Below are positions 16,377 to 24,916 of a stretch of DNA of 64,000 bases, piece after piece; position 1 is the stretch's first letter, and every line of letters begins with the position of its first letter. The notes beneath the pieces are model-generated. The model was not told the origin of the DNA and did not search any database. It worked only from the letters and a program-made list of their open reading frames with translations. Source of the stretch: an uncultured Pseudomonadota bacterium. Lineage in GTDB: Bacteria > Pseudomonadota > Alphaproteobacteria > RF32 > CAG-239. The stretch is taken from positions 82,793 through 146,792 of the forward strand of contig CASFUZ010000001.1 in the NCBI GenBank assembly GCA_949298065.1. Direction: 5' to 3'. The position numbers and the translations under genes were made by a program.

Positions 16377-17685
16377 GACATTTCACATCGGCGGCATCCA
16401 CCCCGACAAGCACAAAATCACCACCAATAAGCCCATAGAAGACGCTGGCTTACCGGAGATTGCCTATATTCCGGTCAAACAACATATCGGAAGTCCGGCC
16501 AAAATTTTGGTCAGTAAAGGCGACAAAGTCAAAGTGGGAACACTTTTGGCCGATGCAGACGGAATTGTCTCGGCAGATGTTCATTCTTCGGTCTCCGGCG
16601 AAGTTTTAAAAGTTGAAGAAATTGAGGGCGAGTTTGGTTATTTGGAACAAATGATAACCGTTAAGGTAGAGGGTGATGAATGGGAAGAAAGCATTGACCG
16701 TAGTCCGGATATTATAAAGGAAATTAAACTTTCACCGGAAGAGATTATTGCCAAAATCCGCGAAGCCGGAATTGTCGGTATGGGCGGAGCAGGGTACCCA
16801 ACCCCGATAAAAACCACCATTCCCGAAGGAAAAAAGGTTGAATACCTGATTATCAACGGTATTGAATGCGAACCTTATCTGACTGCAGATGACCGTTTAA
16901 TGGTTGAAAAAGCAGAACAAATCATTGTCGGTGCCAAAATCTTAAACAAAGTTTTAGGGATTCAAAATGCCATAATTGCGGTTGATGAAAACAAACCAAA
17001 CGCCATTGAGGCTTTAAGAAAAATCACCCGTAGCTATGTTGGCGTAAATGTTCAGGTTATGCAAACCAAATATCCGCAAGGTGCGGAAAAACAACTGATT
17101 GAAGCCGTAACAGGCAGAGAAGTACCCTCGGGAAAACTCCCCGTAGATGTCGGTTGCATTGTCCAAAATGTCGGCACGGTAAACGCTATTTATGAAGCCG
17201 TACAAAAGAACAAACCCTTGTTTGAACGCGTTGTAACCGTCAGCGGAGACGCCACGGAAAACCCATCAAACTTTATGGTTAGAGTAGGCACCCCCGCATC
17301 ATATCTCATAAACAAAGTCCACGGCAATCCGGCCGAGATTGGCAAAATCATCTTCGGCGGACCGATGATGGGTACATCGGCGGTCAACATCAATGCCCCG
17401 ATAACCAAGCTCAGCTCAGGTATTTTGCTGTTTAAGGATGATCATTCCTTTAAGCCGGAAGAAACCGCTTGCATCCGTTGCGGCAAATGTGTAGATGCTT
17501 GTCCGGTAGGGCTGCGCCCGTTTGCCATCGCCTCTCAGGTGAGGGACGGCGATTATCACGAGATGAAGCAACTCCACGTTTTAGACTGCATTGAATGCGG
17601 CTCTTGTGCCTATATCTGTCCGGCGCGCATTCCGCTATTAGATTATTGCAAACTCGGCAAATATGAACTTAAAAAATCAAAATAA
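16366..17685 (+). CDS. rnfC: Rnf complex subunit C, NADH/FMN and Fe-S subunit
   Basis: 439 residues. The N-terminal RnfC domain has the Gly-rich GMGGAGYPTPIKT (about 141-153) for flavin/NAD binding and INGIECEPYLTADDRLM. A SLBB-like part follows, then two 4Fe-4S motifs at the C-terminus: CIRCGKCVDACPVGL and CIECGSCAYICPARI. RnfC is the peripheral NAD(H)-reactive subunit. It lacks the long Ala/Lys repeat tail found in some proteobacterial RnfC proteins. It is part of the rnfBCDGEA operon. Confidence 0.96.
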   Translation: MSNKTFHIGGIHPDKHKITTNKPIEDAGLPEIAYIPVKQHIGSPAKILVSKGDKVKVGTLLADADGIVSADVHSSVSGEVLKVEEIEGEFGYLEQMITVKVEGDEWEESIDRSPDIIKEIKLSPEEIIAKIREAGIVGMGGAGYPTPIKTTIPEGKKVEYLIINGIECEPYLTADDRLMVEKAEQIIVGAKILNKVLGIQNAIIAVDENKPNAIEALRKITRSYVGVNVQVMQTKYPQGAEKQLIEAVTGREVPSGKLPVDVGCIVQNVGTVNAIYEAVQKNKPLFERVVTVSGDATENPSNFMVRVGTPASYLINKVHGNPAEIGKIIFGGPMMGTSAVNINAPITKLSSGILLFKDDHSFKPEETACIRCGKCVDACPVGLRPFAIASQVRDGDYHEMKQLHVLDCIECGSCAYICPARIPLLDYCKLGKYELKKSK

Positions 17686-17695
17686 GGCTTAGACT

Positions 17696-18688
17696 ATGCT
17701 CAAAATTTCTACTGCACCCCATATGAACTCACCGCAAGATACCAAAAGCATTATGCGCGATGTGATTATTGCCTTAATGCCGGCCTTGGTCGCGGCGGTT
17801 CTTATTTTCGGATTAAACGCATTAACGGTAGTTTTAACTGCCGTTGCGGCTTGCGTTGCTTTTGAATACTTAACTTGCCGTTATCTCTTAAAAAGCACGC
17901 CCACGACCGGAAACTTATCCGCCGTTGTTACAGGGTTGTTATTAGCCTATAACTTGCCTTCAAATATGCCGATTTGGATGATTCTGATTGGTGGTTTTGT
18001 TGCCATAGTTATAGGTAAAATGGCTTTTGGCGGCATCGGCAAAAACGTATTCAATCCGGCATTGGTCGGACGTGTGTTTTTGTTTATTTCATTTCCGGTT
18101 CAGATGACAAGCTGGCCCAAGCCTGATTTCTTAAATTTTCTGAATACGGATGTTGAAACCGGAGCCACAACCTTAGGTATCTTGAAACATATAGATGCCG
18201 AAAGCTCCGCCACCAAATTAGCCGGAGGCTTAGAAAACTTGCCCGACTATGGTCAAATGTTTTTGGGTTACACGGGCGGTTGTTTGGGCGAAGTTTCAGC
18301 TCTGGCTTTGTTGATAGGCTTTGCTTATTTACTCTGGAGAAGAATCATTGGCTGGCACATACCTTTTTACTACATTTCTACCGTATTTTTAATTACTGGT
18401 ATTATGTGGTTGAATAGCGGTAATATTCAGGTTGAGCCTATAACTCAAATTTTATCCGGCGGCTTACTGCTTGGCGCCATTTTTATGGCAACGGACTACG
18501 CCACCACACCGATGAGCCGCAAAGGTCAAATTGTTTTTGCCATCGGCTGCGGAATTTTAACGGTGATTATACGCCATTGGAGCGTATATCCCGAAGGCGT
18601 ATCTTTTGCAATTTTGATAATGAACGCTTTTGTTCCGCTGATTGATTATTTCACGATTCCACGCGTCTTTGGCACAGGGAGAAAATAA
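17696..18688 (+). CDS. rnfD: Rnf complex subunit D, flavinylated membrane subunit
   Basis: 330 residues with about nine or ten membrane helices. The motif VETGATTLG (about 159-167) is the expected site for covalent FMN attachment to Thr by ApbE. Other landmarks are GKNVFNPALVGR and ATDYATTPMSRKGQ. RnfD takes part in ion translocation. AAGG precedes the ATG by eight bases. It abuts rnfG without a gap. Confidence 0.95.
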   Translation: MLKISTAPHMNSPQDTKSIMRDVIIALMPALVAAVLIFGLNALTVVLTAVAACVAFEYLTCRYLLKSTPTTGNLSAVVTGLLLAYNLPSNMPIWMILIGGFVAIVIGKMAFGGIGKNVFNPALVGRVFLFISFPVQMTSWPKPDFLNFLNTDVETGATTLGILKHIDAESSATKLAGGLENLPDYGQMFLGYTGGCLGEVSALALLIGFAYLLWRRIIGWHIPFYYISTVFLITGIMWLNSGNIQVEPITQILSGGLLLGAIFMATDYATTPMSRKGQIVFAIGCGILTVIIRHWSVYPEGVSFAILIMNAFVPLIDYFTIPRVFGTGRK

Positions 18689-19279
18689 ATGGCAAAAAAT
18701 CAACCCATAAAATCAAGCCTAACCAATATGATTTTAGCTCTGGTTATTGTCTGTGCCTTATCAGCACTTATATTGGGCTATGTTCAACAAATAACGGCTG
18801 CTCCGATTAAGGCGGTTAAAGACAATATGGAGCTCAAAGCCATCTCCGAGATTATCCCCGAAGAGTTTGACAACAATCCTTTTGCCGAAAGAACATACAT
18901 CACCACCTCTCATAAGAAGAAGCTGATGATGTATCCTGTTCGCCGCAACGGCAAAATTATCGCCTTAGCCATAAAGTCTTATACCAACAAAGGCTTTGGC
19001 GGCAAAATGGAGATTATGGTCGGCTTTACCCTAGATGGCAACATCAGCGGCTATAAGCTGATTGAACATAAAGAAACCCCAGGCCTTGGAACAAAAGTTG
19101 CCGAAAAATCTTTTGCCGACCAATTTAAGGGCTTAAACCCGAGCAAAATAAATTTCAAAGTAAACAAAGACGGTGGAGATATTGATGCCGTAACGGCAGC
19201 CACCATAAGCTCACGCGCAGTCATAGATGCTATCCAGCGCGCCTATGATGCATATAGCAATTTTTCAGCAGGATTATAA
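18689..19279 (+). CDS. rnfG: Rnf complex subunit G, FMN-binding
   Basis: 196 residues. An N-terminal membrane helix (MILALVIVCALSALILGYV) is followed by the FMN-binding domain with GFGGKMEIMVGF and HKETPGLGTKV. The covalent FMN motif, usually SGATxS or TGATxS, reads TAATISS here (about 171-177), so the Gly is replaced by Ala while the acceptor Thr is kept. It is encoded between rnfD and rnfE. Confidence 0.94.
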   Translation: MAKNQPIKSSLTNMILALVIVCALSALILGYVQQITAAPIKAVKDNMELKAISEIIPEEFDNNPFAERTYITTSHKKKLMMYPVRRNGKIIALAIKSYTNKGFGGKMEIMVGFTLDGNISGYKLIEHKETPGLGTKVAEKSFADQFKGLNPSKINFKVNKDGGDIDAVTAATISSRAVIDAIQRAYDAYSNFSAGL

Positions 19280-19282
19280 GAT

Positions 19283-19879
19283 ATGAGCTCACAAACTATT
19301 CAAAATCTGACCCGAGGCATTATTCGCGAAAACCCAACCTTTGTTATGCTTTTGGGTATGTGTCCGACTTTAGGCGTAACCACTTCAGCCGCCAATGGTT
19401 TGGGCATGGGCTTAGCAACCTTATTTGTGCTAATCTTGTCCAATTCGGCCATATCTTTGGTCAAAAACTTTATTCCCTCAATGGTGCGCATCCCTTGCTA
19501 CATTGTCATAATTGCCTCATTTGTAACGGTTGTGGAGCTTTTGATGGCGGCATATCTGCCCGAACTCCATGCCCAATTAGGCATTTTCATTCCGCTGATT
19601 GTGGTCAACTGCATCATCTTGGGTAGAGCAGAGGCTTTTGCAGCCGAAAACAATATGTTTCAGTCCGTGCTTGATGCAATCGGCATGGGCTTAGGCTTCA
19701 CAATCGGCTTAACATCTCTTGGCATCGTCCGTGAGATTTTGGGCTCTTATTCTGTCTTTGGCTGGAGCTTTGCAGGCGAGGGGGCATACCCGATGCTTTT
19801 GTTCATTATGCCGCCGGGAGCATTTATTGCTTTGGCCGGTTTAATCATTCTTGTCAACAAACTGCGTGGAGTAAAATAA
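19283..19879 (+). CDS. rnfE: Rnf complex subunit E
   Basis: 198 residues with six membrane helices and the typical RnfE/NqrD sequence ENPTFVMLLGMCPTLGVT at the N-terminus and NCIILGRAEAFA. The conserved Cys in MCPTLG and NCIILGR bind the intramembrane Fe-S centre together with RnfA. Paralogue of RnfA. GGATTATAAGAT precedes the ATG. Confidence 0.96.
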   Translation: MSSQTIQNLTRGIIRENPTFVMLLGMCPTLGVTTSAANGLGMGLATLFVLILSNSAISLVKNFIPSMVRIPCYIVIIASFVTVVELLMAAYLPELHAQLGIFIPLIVVNCIILGRAEAFAAENNMFQSVLDAIGMGLGFTIGLTSLGIVREILGSYSVFGWSFAGEGAYPMLLFIMPPGAFIALAGLIILVNKLRGVK

Positions 19880-20455
19880 ATGAGCTACCTTATGATTTTT
19901 ATTGCCGCCATTTTCGTAAACAACATTGTTTTGTCGCAGTTTTTGGGCATTTGTCCGTTTTTGGGTGTTTCCAAGAAAATTTCTACGGCTTTGGGTATGG
20001 GCTTTGCCGTAATGTTCGTTATGACACTTTCGGCAATCGTAACTTTCCTGATTTATTATAAATTGCTGGTTCCTTATGACCTAACCTTTATGATAACGGT
20101 AATCTTCATTTTGGTTATAGCCTCGCTTGTTCAGATGGTTGAGATAATCTTAAAGAAGGTATCACCGGCGCTTTATCAGGCTCTGGGTATCTTCTTGCCC
20201 TTAATCACCACCAACTGCGCGGTTTTAGGTGTTGCCATATTAGCCATTCAAAAGCAGTTTGGCTTGCTTTCTTCCGTATGCTATGGTCTGGCCAATGCCA
20301 TGGGCTTCACCTTGGCGATTGTCCTATTTGCCGGCTTAAGGGAGAGAATGTCCCGAACCAAACTTCCGGCTGTTATCAAAGGCACGCCGATAGCTCTTAT
20401 CACAGCTGGTCTACTATCAATGGCTTTTATGGGTTTTGCCGGAATAGGGCACTAG
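19880..20455 (+). CDS. rnfA: Rnf complex subunit A
   Basis: 191 residues, six membrane helices, with NNIVLSQFLGICPFLGVS and TNCAVLGVAILA, the Cys-containing motifs shared with RnfE/NqrE. It is the last gene of the operon and is followed by a strong terminator. Having rnfA last rather than first differs from the E. coli rsxABCDGE order. Confidence 0.96.
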   Translation: MSYLMIFIAAIFVNNIVLSQFLGICPFLGVSKKISTALGMGFAVMFVMTLSAIVTFLIYYKLLVPYDLTFMITVIFILVIASLVQMVEIILKKVSPALYQALGIFLPLITTNCAVLGVAILAIQKQFGLLSSVCYGLANAMGFTLAIVLFAGLRERMSRTKLPAVIKGTPIALITAGLLSMAFMGFAGIGH

Positions 20456-20464
20456 TTTATTGCC

Positions 20465-20511
20465 AAAAAGAAAGGGTTTTGCTCAAAAATGAAGCAAAAC
20501 CCTTTCTTTTT
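20465..20511. terminator. Bidirectional terminator after rnfA
   Basis: A 19-bp perfect inverted repeat: AAAAAGAAAGGGTTTTGCT (20465-20483) and AGCAAAACCCTTTCTTTTT (20493-20511) with a 9-base loop. It separates the rnf operon from the convergent gene at 20514. Confidence 0.93.
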
Positions 20512-20513
20512 CA

Positions 20514-21296
20514 TCATCTATTCCAGGTGTTTATAAAACAACGCCTAATTGGAACATAATTTTCCCTCAAAGGATAGACCTGATTATCATTATCCAAAAT
20601 CATAGCCTCACCCTTGAAAGAATCAATTCGGCGCAAAATATTTTTATTATGAGAAAAAAGCTGATGCAAAGAGGATTTTTCCACTACAGCATCTTCAAAA
20701 ACATATTGCCGTCCTTCGCCTTCAACATCAAAAGTCGCATCTGAATAGTAGACACAAGAAAAAGCTTCAAAACCAATGATATCATCATACTTCATCTTAG
20801 TTGTAATCTCGGATAAGACACAAAAATCAGACTTTTCTTGACCGATAACCCGAAAAACAGGTTCAGACAACAACCAAGCTTTACCGTTTAAGCGCACATT
20901 TTCTCCGGCCAGTTTGCGACAAAAACCATCACTTAAAACAATATCATTTTCACCCACCGGCATAAATTGTGTTCCGGCAGCCCGAGAACAATATACAAAT
21001 GACTTAAAGCCTTTTTCCTCAACAGATTCAATCCATCTTATTCCTGAGGAATTAAGCATTTGTTTTCCCTCATCAATAGAAAACTCTTTGCCAAAGATAT
21101 AAGTTACAGGCTCTTCACGTTGTTTAATGAGAGTTTTATAACGACCATAGCACTTATCGCGACTAAGAACAATATACATACCGCCGCTTTGATACATCTT
21201 AATCACAGCTTCTCTAAAAGTCCGTTGTCTGACAGCTGTATTCAAACCATCAGCTTCCCCGATAGAATATAAGGGAACTTCAATAATACTTTTCAT
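20514..21296 (-). CDS. Hypothetical protein
   Basis: 260 residues, cytosolic, with no signal peptide or membrane segment. Segments include YIFGKEFSIDEGKQML, FVYCSRAAGTQFMPVGENDIVLSDGF and GEAMILDNDNQVYPL. I do not recognise a family. There is no strong ribosome site before ATG 21296, but a good promoter with an overlapping inverted repeat lies directly upstream, so the gene looks individually regulated. Confidence 0.7.
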   Translation of the reverse strand: MKSIIEVPLYSIGEADGLNTAVRQRTFREAVIKMYQSGGMYIVLSRDKCYGRYKTLIKQREEPVTYIFGKEFSIDEGKQMLNSSGIRWIESVEEKGFKSFVYCSRAAGTQFMPVGENDIVLSDGFCRKLAGENVRLNGKAWLLSEPVFRVIGQEKSDFCVLSEITTKMKYDDIIGFEAFSCVYYSDATFDVEGEGRQYVFEDAVVEKSSLHQLFSHNKNILRRIDSFKGEAMILDNDNQVYPLRENYVPIRRCFINTWNR

Positions 21297-21313
21297 AAAT
21301 TATATATTTTTTA

Positions 21314-21346
21314 GTGAATAATAGATTTTAACTATCTTCACTACAA
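21314..21346 (-). promoter_or_regulatory. Promoter with operator-like inverted repeat for the hypothetical gene at 20514
   Basis: On the minus strand TTGTAG (21346-21341), a 17-base spacer and TATTAT (21323-21318) form a good promoter about 22 bases before the start codon. An imperfect inverted repeat AGTGAA-(G)ATAG..CTAT-(TA)TTCACT covers roughly 21312-21341, overlapping spacer and -10. Placement suggests repressor binding; this is inference. Confidence 0.5.
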
Positions 21347-21365
21347 ACATATTTTGACGAAAAAA

Positions 21366-22010
21366 TCAACATTTTTTGAGCAAATCGGTAATTTTTTGGA
21401 CAATTTCTTCAAACATTTCATAGGTCAAAACGCCTGTATTAATGTTGTAGCGAGATGTATGATAGGAATTAAGCATTAGGAGATTATGCTGAGGAAGCTT
21501 ATGCACCGCCCCATGCGCAAACTTGAAAGCGGCCTTTTTATATCCTAACACCCCCAAAACGGCACTATGCGCCACACTTCCCAAAGTAAGGATAATTTTA
21601 AGATTTTTCATATCCCAGATTTCCTCAATTAAGAACTTACCGCAAGTTTTGACCTCATCGCCGATAACTTTGTTTTGCGGCGGCACACAACGAACGGAAT
21701 TTGTAACTCTGATATTTAAAAGCTCAAAACCATCATCTTTACGTTTGGCATAATTTCCTTGCGCAAAGCCATATTTTTTGAGTATCGGATATAAAACATC
21801 ACCGGCATAATCATTGGTAAAGGGGCGAGCGGTCTGGTTAGCACCATTAAGTCCCGGAGCTAAACCGACAATTAAGACTTCTGCTTCAATTGGTCCAAAA
21901 GACGGAACGGGACCATTATAATAAGTAGGAAACTTAAGTTTATTATTTTCCCGAAAAGCCACCAACCGTGGACACAAAGCACAATCCTTTAAAGGACATA
22001 CAAAAGCCAT
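21366..22010 (-). CDS. Uracil-DNA glycosylase, family 5-like with Fe-S cluster
   Basis: 214 residues from ATG 22010, preceded by GAGGAGAGAGTTT; the frame is open to 22064 but without a good start. The N-terminal Cys motif CPLKDCALC and later Cys (CVPPQNK, VKTCGKF) fit the 4Fe-4S site of family 4/5 glycosylases. Motif A is GLAPGLNGANQTARPFT, with no acidic residue at the usual water-activating place, as in family 5 (UdgB type). The C-terminal motif is NSYHTSRYN. It removes uracil and other deaminated bases from DNA. It is monocistronic. Confidence 0.83.
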   Translation of the reverse strand: MAFVCPLKDCALCPRLVAFRENNKLKFPTYYNGPVPSFGPIEAEVLIVGLAPGLNGANQTARPFTNDYAGDVLYPILKKYGFAQGNYAKRKDDGFELLNIRVTNSVRCVPPQNKVIGDEVKTCGKFLIEEIWDMKNLKIILTLGSVAHSAVLGVLGYKKAAFKFAHGAVHKLPQHNLLMLNSYHTSRYNINTGVLTYEMFEEIVQKITDLLKKC

Positions 22011-22121
22011 AAACTCTCTCCTCAAATTTTTTTTATAATTTAACAGAATTTTTTTATCTTGCACTCTTTAAATCTCATTTTTCACGCATATATACACCGC
22101 TGTAATGTATTATAGCCTTTT

Positions 22122-22127
22122 TATAAT
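22122..22127 (+). promoter_or_regulatory. Candidate -10 element for the beta-barrel protein gene
   Basis: A perfect TATAAT lies 62 bases before the start at 22190. The -35 region is poor (TGTAAT 22101-22106 at a 15-base spacing). The transcript would have a leader of about 55 bases. Confidence 0.4.
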
Positions 22128-22189
22128 ATGTAAAAGATCTGCAATTTGCAGAAGATTTTAAACAAAATTTATAAATGGAGTTTTTTATT

Positions 22190-22750
22190 ATGAAGAAAAC
22201 ATTACTTTTAGCCGGCGTAGCTTGTCTTTTTTCGTTTGGCGCCAATGCTGCTGATTACAGCATGAAAGAACTCAAACCTTATGTAGGTTTGGATTATGTC
22301 TATACCAACGCCAATGTCAAAAAAGACACACATTTAAAGAAAGATTATGATTCATTGGCACTTAATGCTGGTGTAAAAATGAATGACTACATCGGACTTG
22401 AAGCCTTCTTCCAGCAGTCTGGAGAAAGAAAATCCATGAAAGGCACGATCAACGAACTCAAATCAGAATTTTATGCTTATGGTTTGGATATGTATGGTTA
22501 CATGCCGATAGGCTGTGACGGATTAAACTTGTTGGGTTCACTTGGTTTAGCAAATTACAACGTAAAAGTAAAACATCGTATTGTTGGCAGCGAAGACAAA
22601 CAACATGTAGGCTACAGAGCAGGTATCGGTGCTCAATATGACTTCACCGAGAACTTGGCTGGCCGTTTGATGTACAGATATTCTTACCTTGGTATGAAAG
22701 AATTGAAGAACCTCAACGAAATCACCGCAGGTGTCAGATATACTTTCTAA
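22190..22750 (+). CDS. Outer-membrane beta-barrel protein (OmpA-like/porin family)
   Basis: 186 residues from ATG 22190, with GGAG eight bases upstream. The signal peptide is MKKTLLLAGVACLFSFGANAA. The mature chain has alternating amphipathic strands (LKPYVGLDYVYTNA, YAYGLDMYGYMP, AGRLMYRYSYLG) and ends in RYTF, the C-terminal Phe expected for BAM-dependent insertion. The length fits an eight-strand barrel of the opacity/OmpA-N type. No OmpA C-terminal peptidoglycan domain is present. Function beyond the fold is unknown. Confidence 0.8.
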   Translation: MKKTLLLAGVACLFSFGANAADYSMKELKPYVGLDYVYTNANVKKDTHLKKDYDSLALNAGVKMNDYIGLEAFFQQSGERKSMKGTINELKSEFYAYGLDMYGYMPIGCDGLNLLGSLGLANYNVKVKHRIVGSEDKQHVGYRAGIGAQYDFTENLAGRLMYRYSYLGMKELKNLNEITAGVRYTF

Positions 22751-22763
22751 TCAAAACACAGAC

Positions 22764-22798
22764 AAAAAGAGCTTTGGAACAAATCCAAAGCTCTTTTT
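22764..22798 (+). terminator. Terminator of the beta-barrel gene
   Basis: AAAAAGAGCTTTGG pairs with CCAAAGCTCTTTTT (14 bp, 7-base loop) and ends in a T run. Confidence 0.92.
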
Positions 22799-22801
22799 TT
22801 G

Positions 22802-22830
22802 TTGTCTGCAAACAGATAATATGATATTTT
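22802..22830 (+). promoter_or_regulatory. Promoter of the HD-domain gene
   Basis: TTGTCT (22802-22807), a 17-base spacer and TATTTT (22825-22830) lie 20 bases before the start codon at 22850. AAAGGAC serves as ribosome site. Confidence 0.5.
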
Positions 22831-22849
22831 CCCAAACAAAGGACAAAAG

Positions 22850-23725
22850 ATGAAAAAACTGCAAAGCTTAATAGACTTTTTAGGAGAGATAAGAGAAGGC
22901 GAAATCTCTGTTGCAGACAAAGGGTTTGACGCTGCTTTTCTGACTTGGTTGACTGTGCCAAAGAACTTAAACAAAAACCTTGCCACCCAAATAGCTCTTT
23001 TATCTCCGTTAAATGAACAAATACACCACTTAGCAAAGATAAGTGAAAAAGGACATATCTTAGAACTTTATGAACAACTAAAAGAAAACCAAAATAATGA
23101 AGCTGATTTTGTGCGCTTTATTAGTGGACAAGAGAGTAGGGAGTTTTATCCCGAAGCCGCCGTTTATATTGACAAGCATCGTCAAGCAATTTTTAAGCTT
23201 TTTAAGGACATACATAATCTGAAGCGCAGTGGCTGGGTAAATCACAACGTCAGCAATCCGGAATCTGTTGCCGAACATACATATGCTGTAGCTCTAATGA
23301 CTTTACTTTACACTCCTCAGATAATGAACAAAGACAAAGCCGTCAATATGGCGCTTTTGCACGACATTCAGGAAACAATAATCGGTGATTATACACCGGA
23401 AGATAACATCACACCGCAAGAAAAAGCACAAAAAGAGCTCCAAGCCATCAAAAAAATCGCAAAATCACTAGAAAAACCCGAAATTTTTGCTCTTTTTGAA
23501 GAATTTGAGGCCAAAACAAGCAAAGAAAGCCGTTGGGTTAAAGATTTGGACCATTTGGATGCTGTTTTGCTTGCAAGTTACTACGACCAACAGAAACGTG
23601 CATCTCAAACCCTTTTAGCAGAATTTAGCGCTTACGCCCAAAAAAGTTATATTGGCGGATATGAGTTTGATTTTGTTGAAAATATTTATAAAAGAGCCAA
23701 CAACGCTTGTGCAAATCCTGAATAA
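22850..23725 (+). CDS. HD-domain hydrolase (YfbR/HDDC2-like)
   Basis: 291 residues. The C-terminal half is an HD domain: SVAEHTYAVALM supplies the first His, LLHDIQETIIGDYTPED the HD pair and the downstream Glu/Asp, and VKDLDHLDAVLLASYY the last Asp. This pattern matches 5'-deoxynucleotidase-like HD proteins. The N-terminal ~100 residues (FLGEIREGEISVADKGFDAAFL) are extra compared with YfbR and unrecognised. Likely a nucleotide phosphohydrolase; the substrate is unknown. Confidence 0.75.
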   Translation: MKKLQSLIDFLGEIREGEISVADKGFDAAFLTWLTVPKNLNKNLATQIALLSPLNEQIHHLAKISEKGHILELYEQLKENQNNEADFVRFISGQESREFYPEAAVYIDKHRQAIFKLFKDIHNLKRSGWVNHNVSNPESVAEHTYAVALMTLLYTPQIMNKDKAVNMALLHDIQETIIGDYTPEDNITPQEKAQKELQAIKKIAKSLEKPEIFALFEEFEAKTSKESRWVKDLDHLDAVLLASYYDQQKRASQTLLAEFSAYAQKSYIGGYEFDFVENIYKRANNACANPE

Positions 23726-23728
23726 ACA

Positions 23729-23757
23729 TTGCCGTAAACAAGCTTTTCTGCTATGAG
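23729..23757 (+). promoter_or_regulatory. Candidate promoter for the small membrane protein gene
   Basis: TTGCCG (23729-23734), a 17-base spacer and extended TGC-TATGAG (-10 at 23752-23757) lie about 30 bases before ATG 23788. Confidence 0.4.
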
Positions 23758-23787
23758 CAAATTAGACTAACCTTTCGGAGAAAAACT

Positions 23788-24129
23788 ATGAAAAAAAATA
23801 CCGCGCTTTACATTTTGGCCATCATCATCTGCTTGGCTTTAGCCGCTTTTATCTTTCACATTCCGGCACTCAAGCATTTGTTTCATAATCTATATGCTAT
23901 GTTGCAAAGCCCATATATTCTGGTTTCGGGAGCAGTTTGCGCCTTTTTGTTCATCAATACCAAAAACTACTGGCTCATTATTGCCGGTTGCGGCATTTTA
24001 GCATCATTAATCATCCAATTTGCCATAATTGGACATGGGGCAGGGCTGTATACTTTGGCTGTACGGGCATTAGCCTTCATTACAGTTGTATATCTGCTTA
24101 ACTTGGTCAAAGTTATTTTCACCAAATAA
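23788..24129 (+). CDS. Small membrane protein
   Basis: 113 residues, with CGGAG before the ATG. Four hydrophobic stretches are visible: ALYILAIIICLALAAFIFHI, YILVSGAVCAFLFI, YWLIIAGCGILASLIIQFAI and ALAFITVVYLLNLVKVIF. No family recognised and no catalytic motif. It appears to be transcribed alone, with a candidate promoter upstream and a hairpin downstream at 24237. Confidence 0.65.
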   Translation: MKKNTALYILAIIICLALAAFIFHIPALKHLFHNLYAMLQSPYILVSGAVCAFLFINTKNYWLIIAGCGILASLIIQFAIIGHGAGLYTLAVRALAFITVVYLLNLVKVIFTK

Positions 24130-24236
24130 AACTTAAAAGCCTCACAACTCAGACTTAAGTTTTATATTTTATACAACTAAAGTATATATTTTTCTTTACA
24201 AACAACCTTTAAGGGTTTATTGTTGATTATAAGACA

Positions 24237-24265
24237 AAAAGTTGTGATAATGCGTCATAACTTTT
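24237..24265 (+). terminator. Hairpin, probable weak terminator
   Basis: AAAAGTTGTGA (24237-24247) pairs with TCATAACTTTT (24255-24265) with one G-U pair and a 7-base loop, ending in TTTT. It lies about 110 bases after the small membrane protein gene, in an otherwise empty gap before the lipoprotein gene. Confidence 0.55.
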
Positions 24266-24360
24266 CTTAATGAAACAAATTCAAAATAGAATAGGACAAT
24301 CTCATACAAAACACGCCTTTATCTATTTGAAAACTCTATTTAATATAAAGGATGTTCTAA

Positions 24361-24804
24361 ATGAAAAATATCATATCTACTATAACCTTGAGCGCTATGC
24401 TGATAGGTTGCACAACATTAACCCATCAAGAACGCAATACTCTCCGCGGCCTTCAAGCCGAAGGAATTACGGTAGACAAGCCGCTTGGCAACTGGGAACG
24501 TCCGGCGAGTCCTGCAGGAGCGGGAGCTCTCAACCTATTACCAGGCTTTGGCAATTTTTATCTGGCATCAGGTAATGGCGGAGATAGCAGCCAATATCTC
24601 TATGGTTTTCTTAATCTTCTAACCTGGCCTATATCAGTTCTTTGGGGAATTCCAGAAGCGGCCATAGACGCCAATCGTATCAATGAGAGGGAGCTCATTT
24701 ACTACTACACCTTTGATAAAGCAGGAAAAGAAGCAATACAAGCCAAGGGCTTTGAACTAACGGCATCAGGTCATCTGGAAAAAATTAAAGAAGCTCAAAA
24801 ATAG
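24361..24804 (+). CDS. Lipoprotein of unknown function
   Basis: 147 residues. The signal peptide ends in the lipobox LIGC (Cys17). The mature part has LPGFGNFYLASG, NLLTWPISVLWGIPEAAIDANRINERE and YYYTFDKAGKEA. The pattern recalls a family of small lipoproteins in Gram-negatives whose role is unknown. The start has AAAGGATG upstream. A GC-rich terminator follows. Confidence 0.75.
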   Translation: MKNIISTITLSAMLIGCTTLTHQERNTLRGLQAEGITVDKPLGNWERPASPAGAGALNLLPGFGNFYLASGNGGDSSQYLYGFLNLLTWPISVLWGIPEAAIDANRINERELIYYYTFDKAGKEAIQAKGFELTASGHLEKIKEAQK

Positions 24805-24808
24805 ATAT

Positions 24809-24830
24809 CCCCGGGTAAACTCGGGGCTTT
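24809..24830 (+). terminator. Terminator of the lipoprotein gene
   Basis: CCCCG (24809-24813) and CGGGG (24822-24826) form a short GC-rich stem followed by CTTT. It starts five bases after the stop codon. Confidence 0.65.
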
Positions 24831-24854
24831 CTGTAAGACTTTAATAAATATAAG

Positions 24855-24916
24855 CCTCTCAGAGCGAGCTGAACGTATAAATACCCATAAATTATTCCTC
24901 AGCTCGTTCTGAGAGG
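24855..24916. repeat. Long inverted repeat (18-bp arms, 26-base loop)
   Basis: CCTCTCAGAGCGAGCTGA (24855-24872) pairs with TCAGCTCGTTCTGAGAGG (24899-24916) with only one G-U pair. TCTTTTATT follows, so it could end transcripts in the plus direction. Nearly the same arm occurs again at 25265-25281, which points to a dispersed repeat rather than a unique terminator. Confidence 0.8.
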
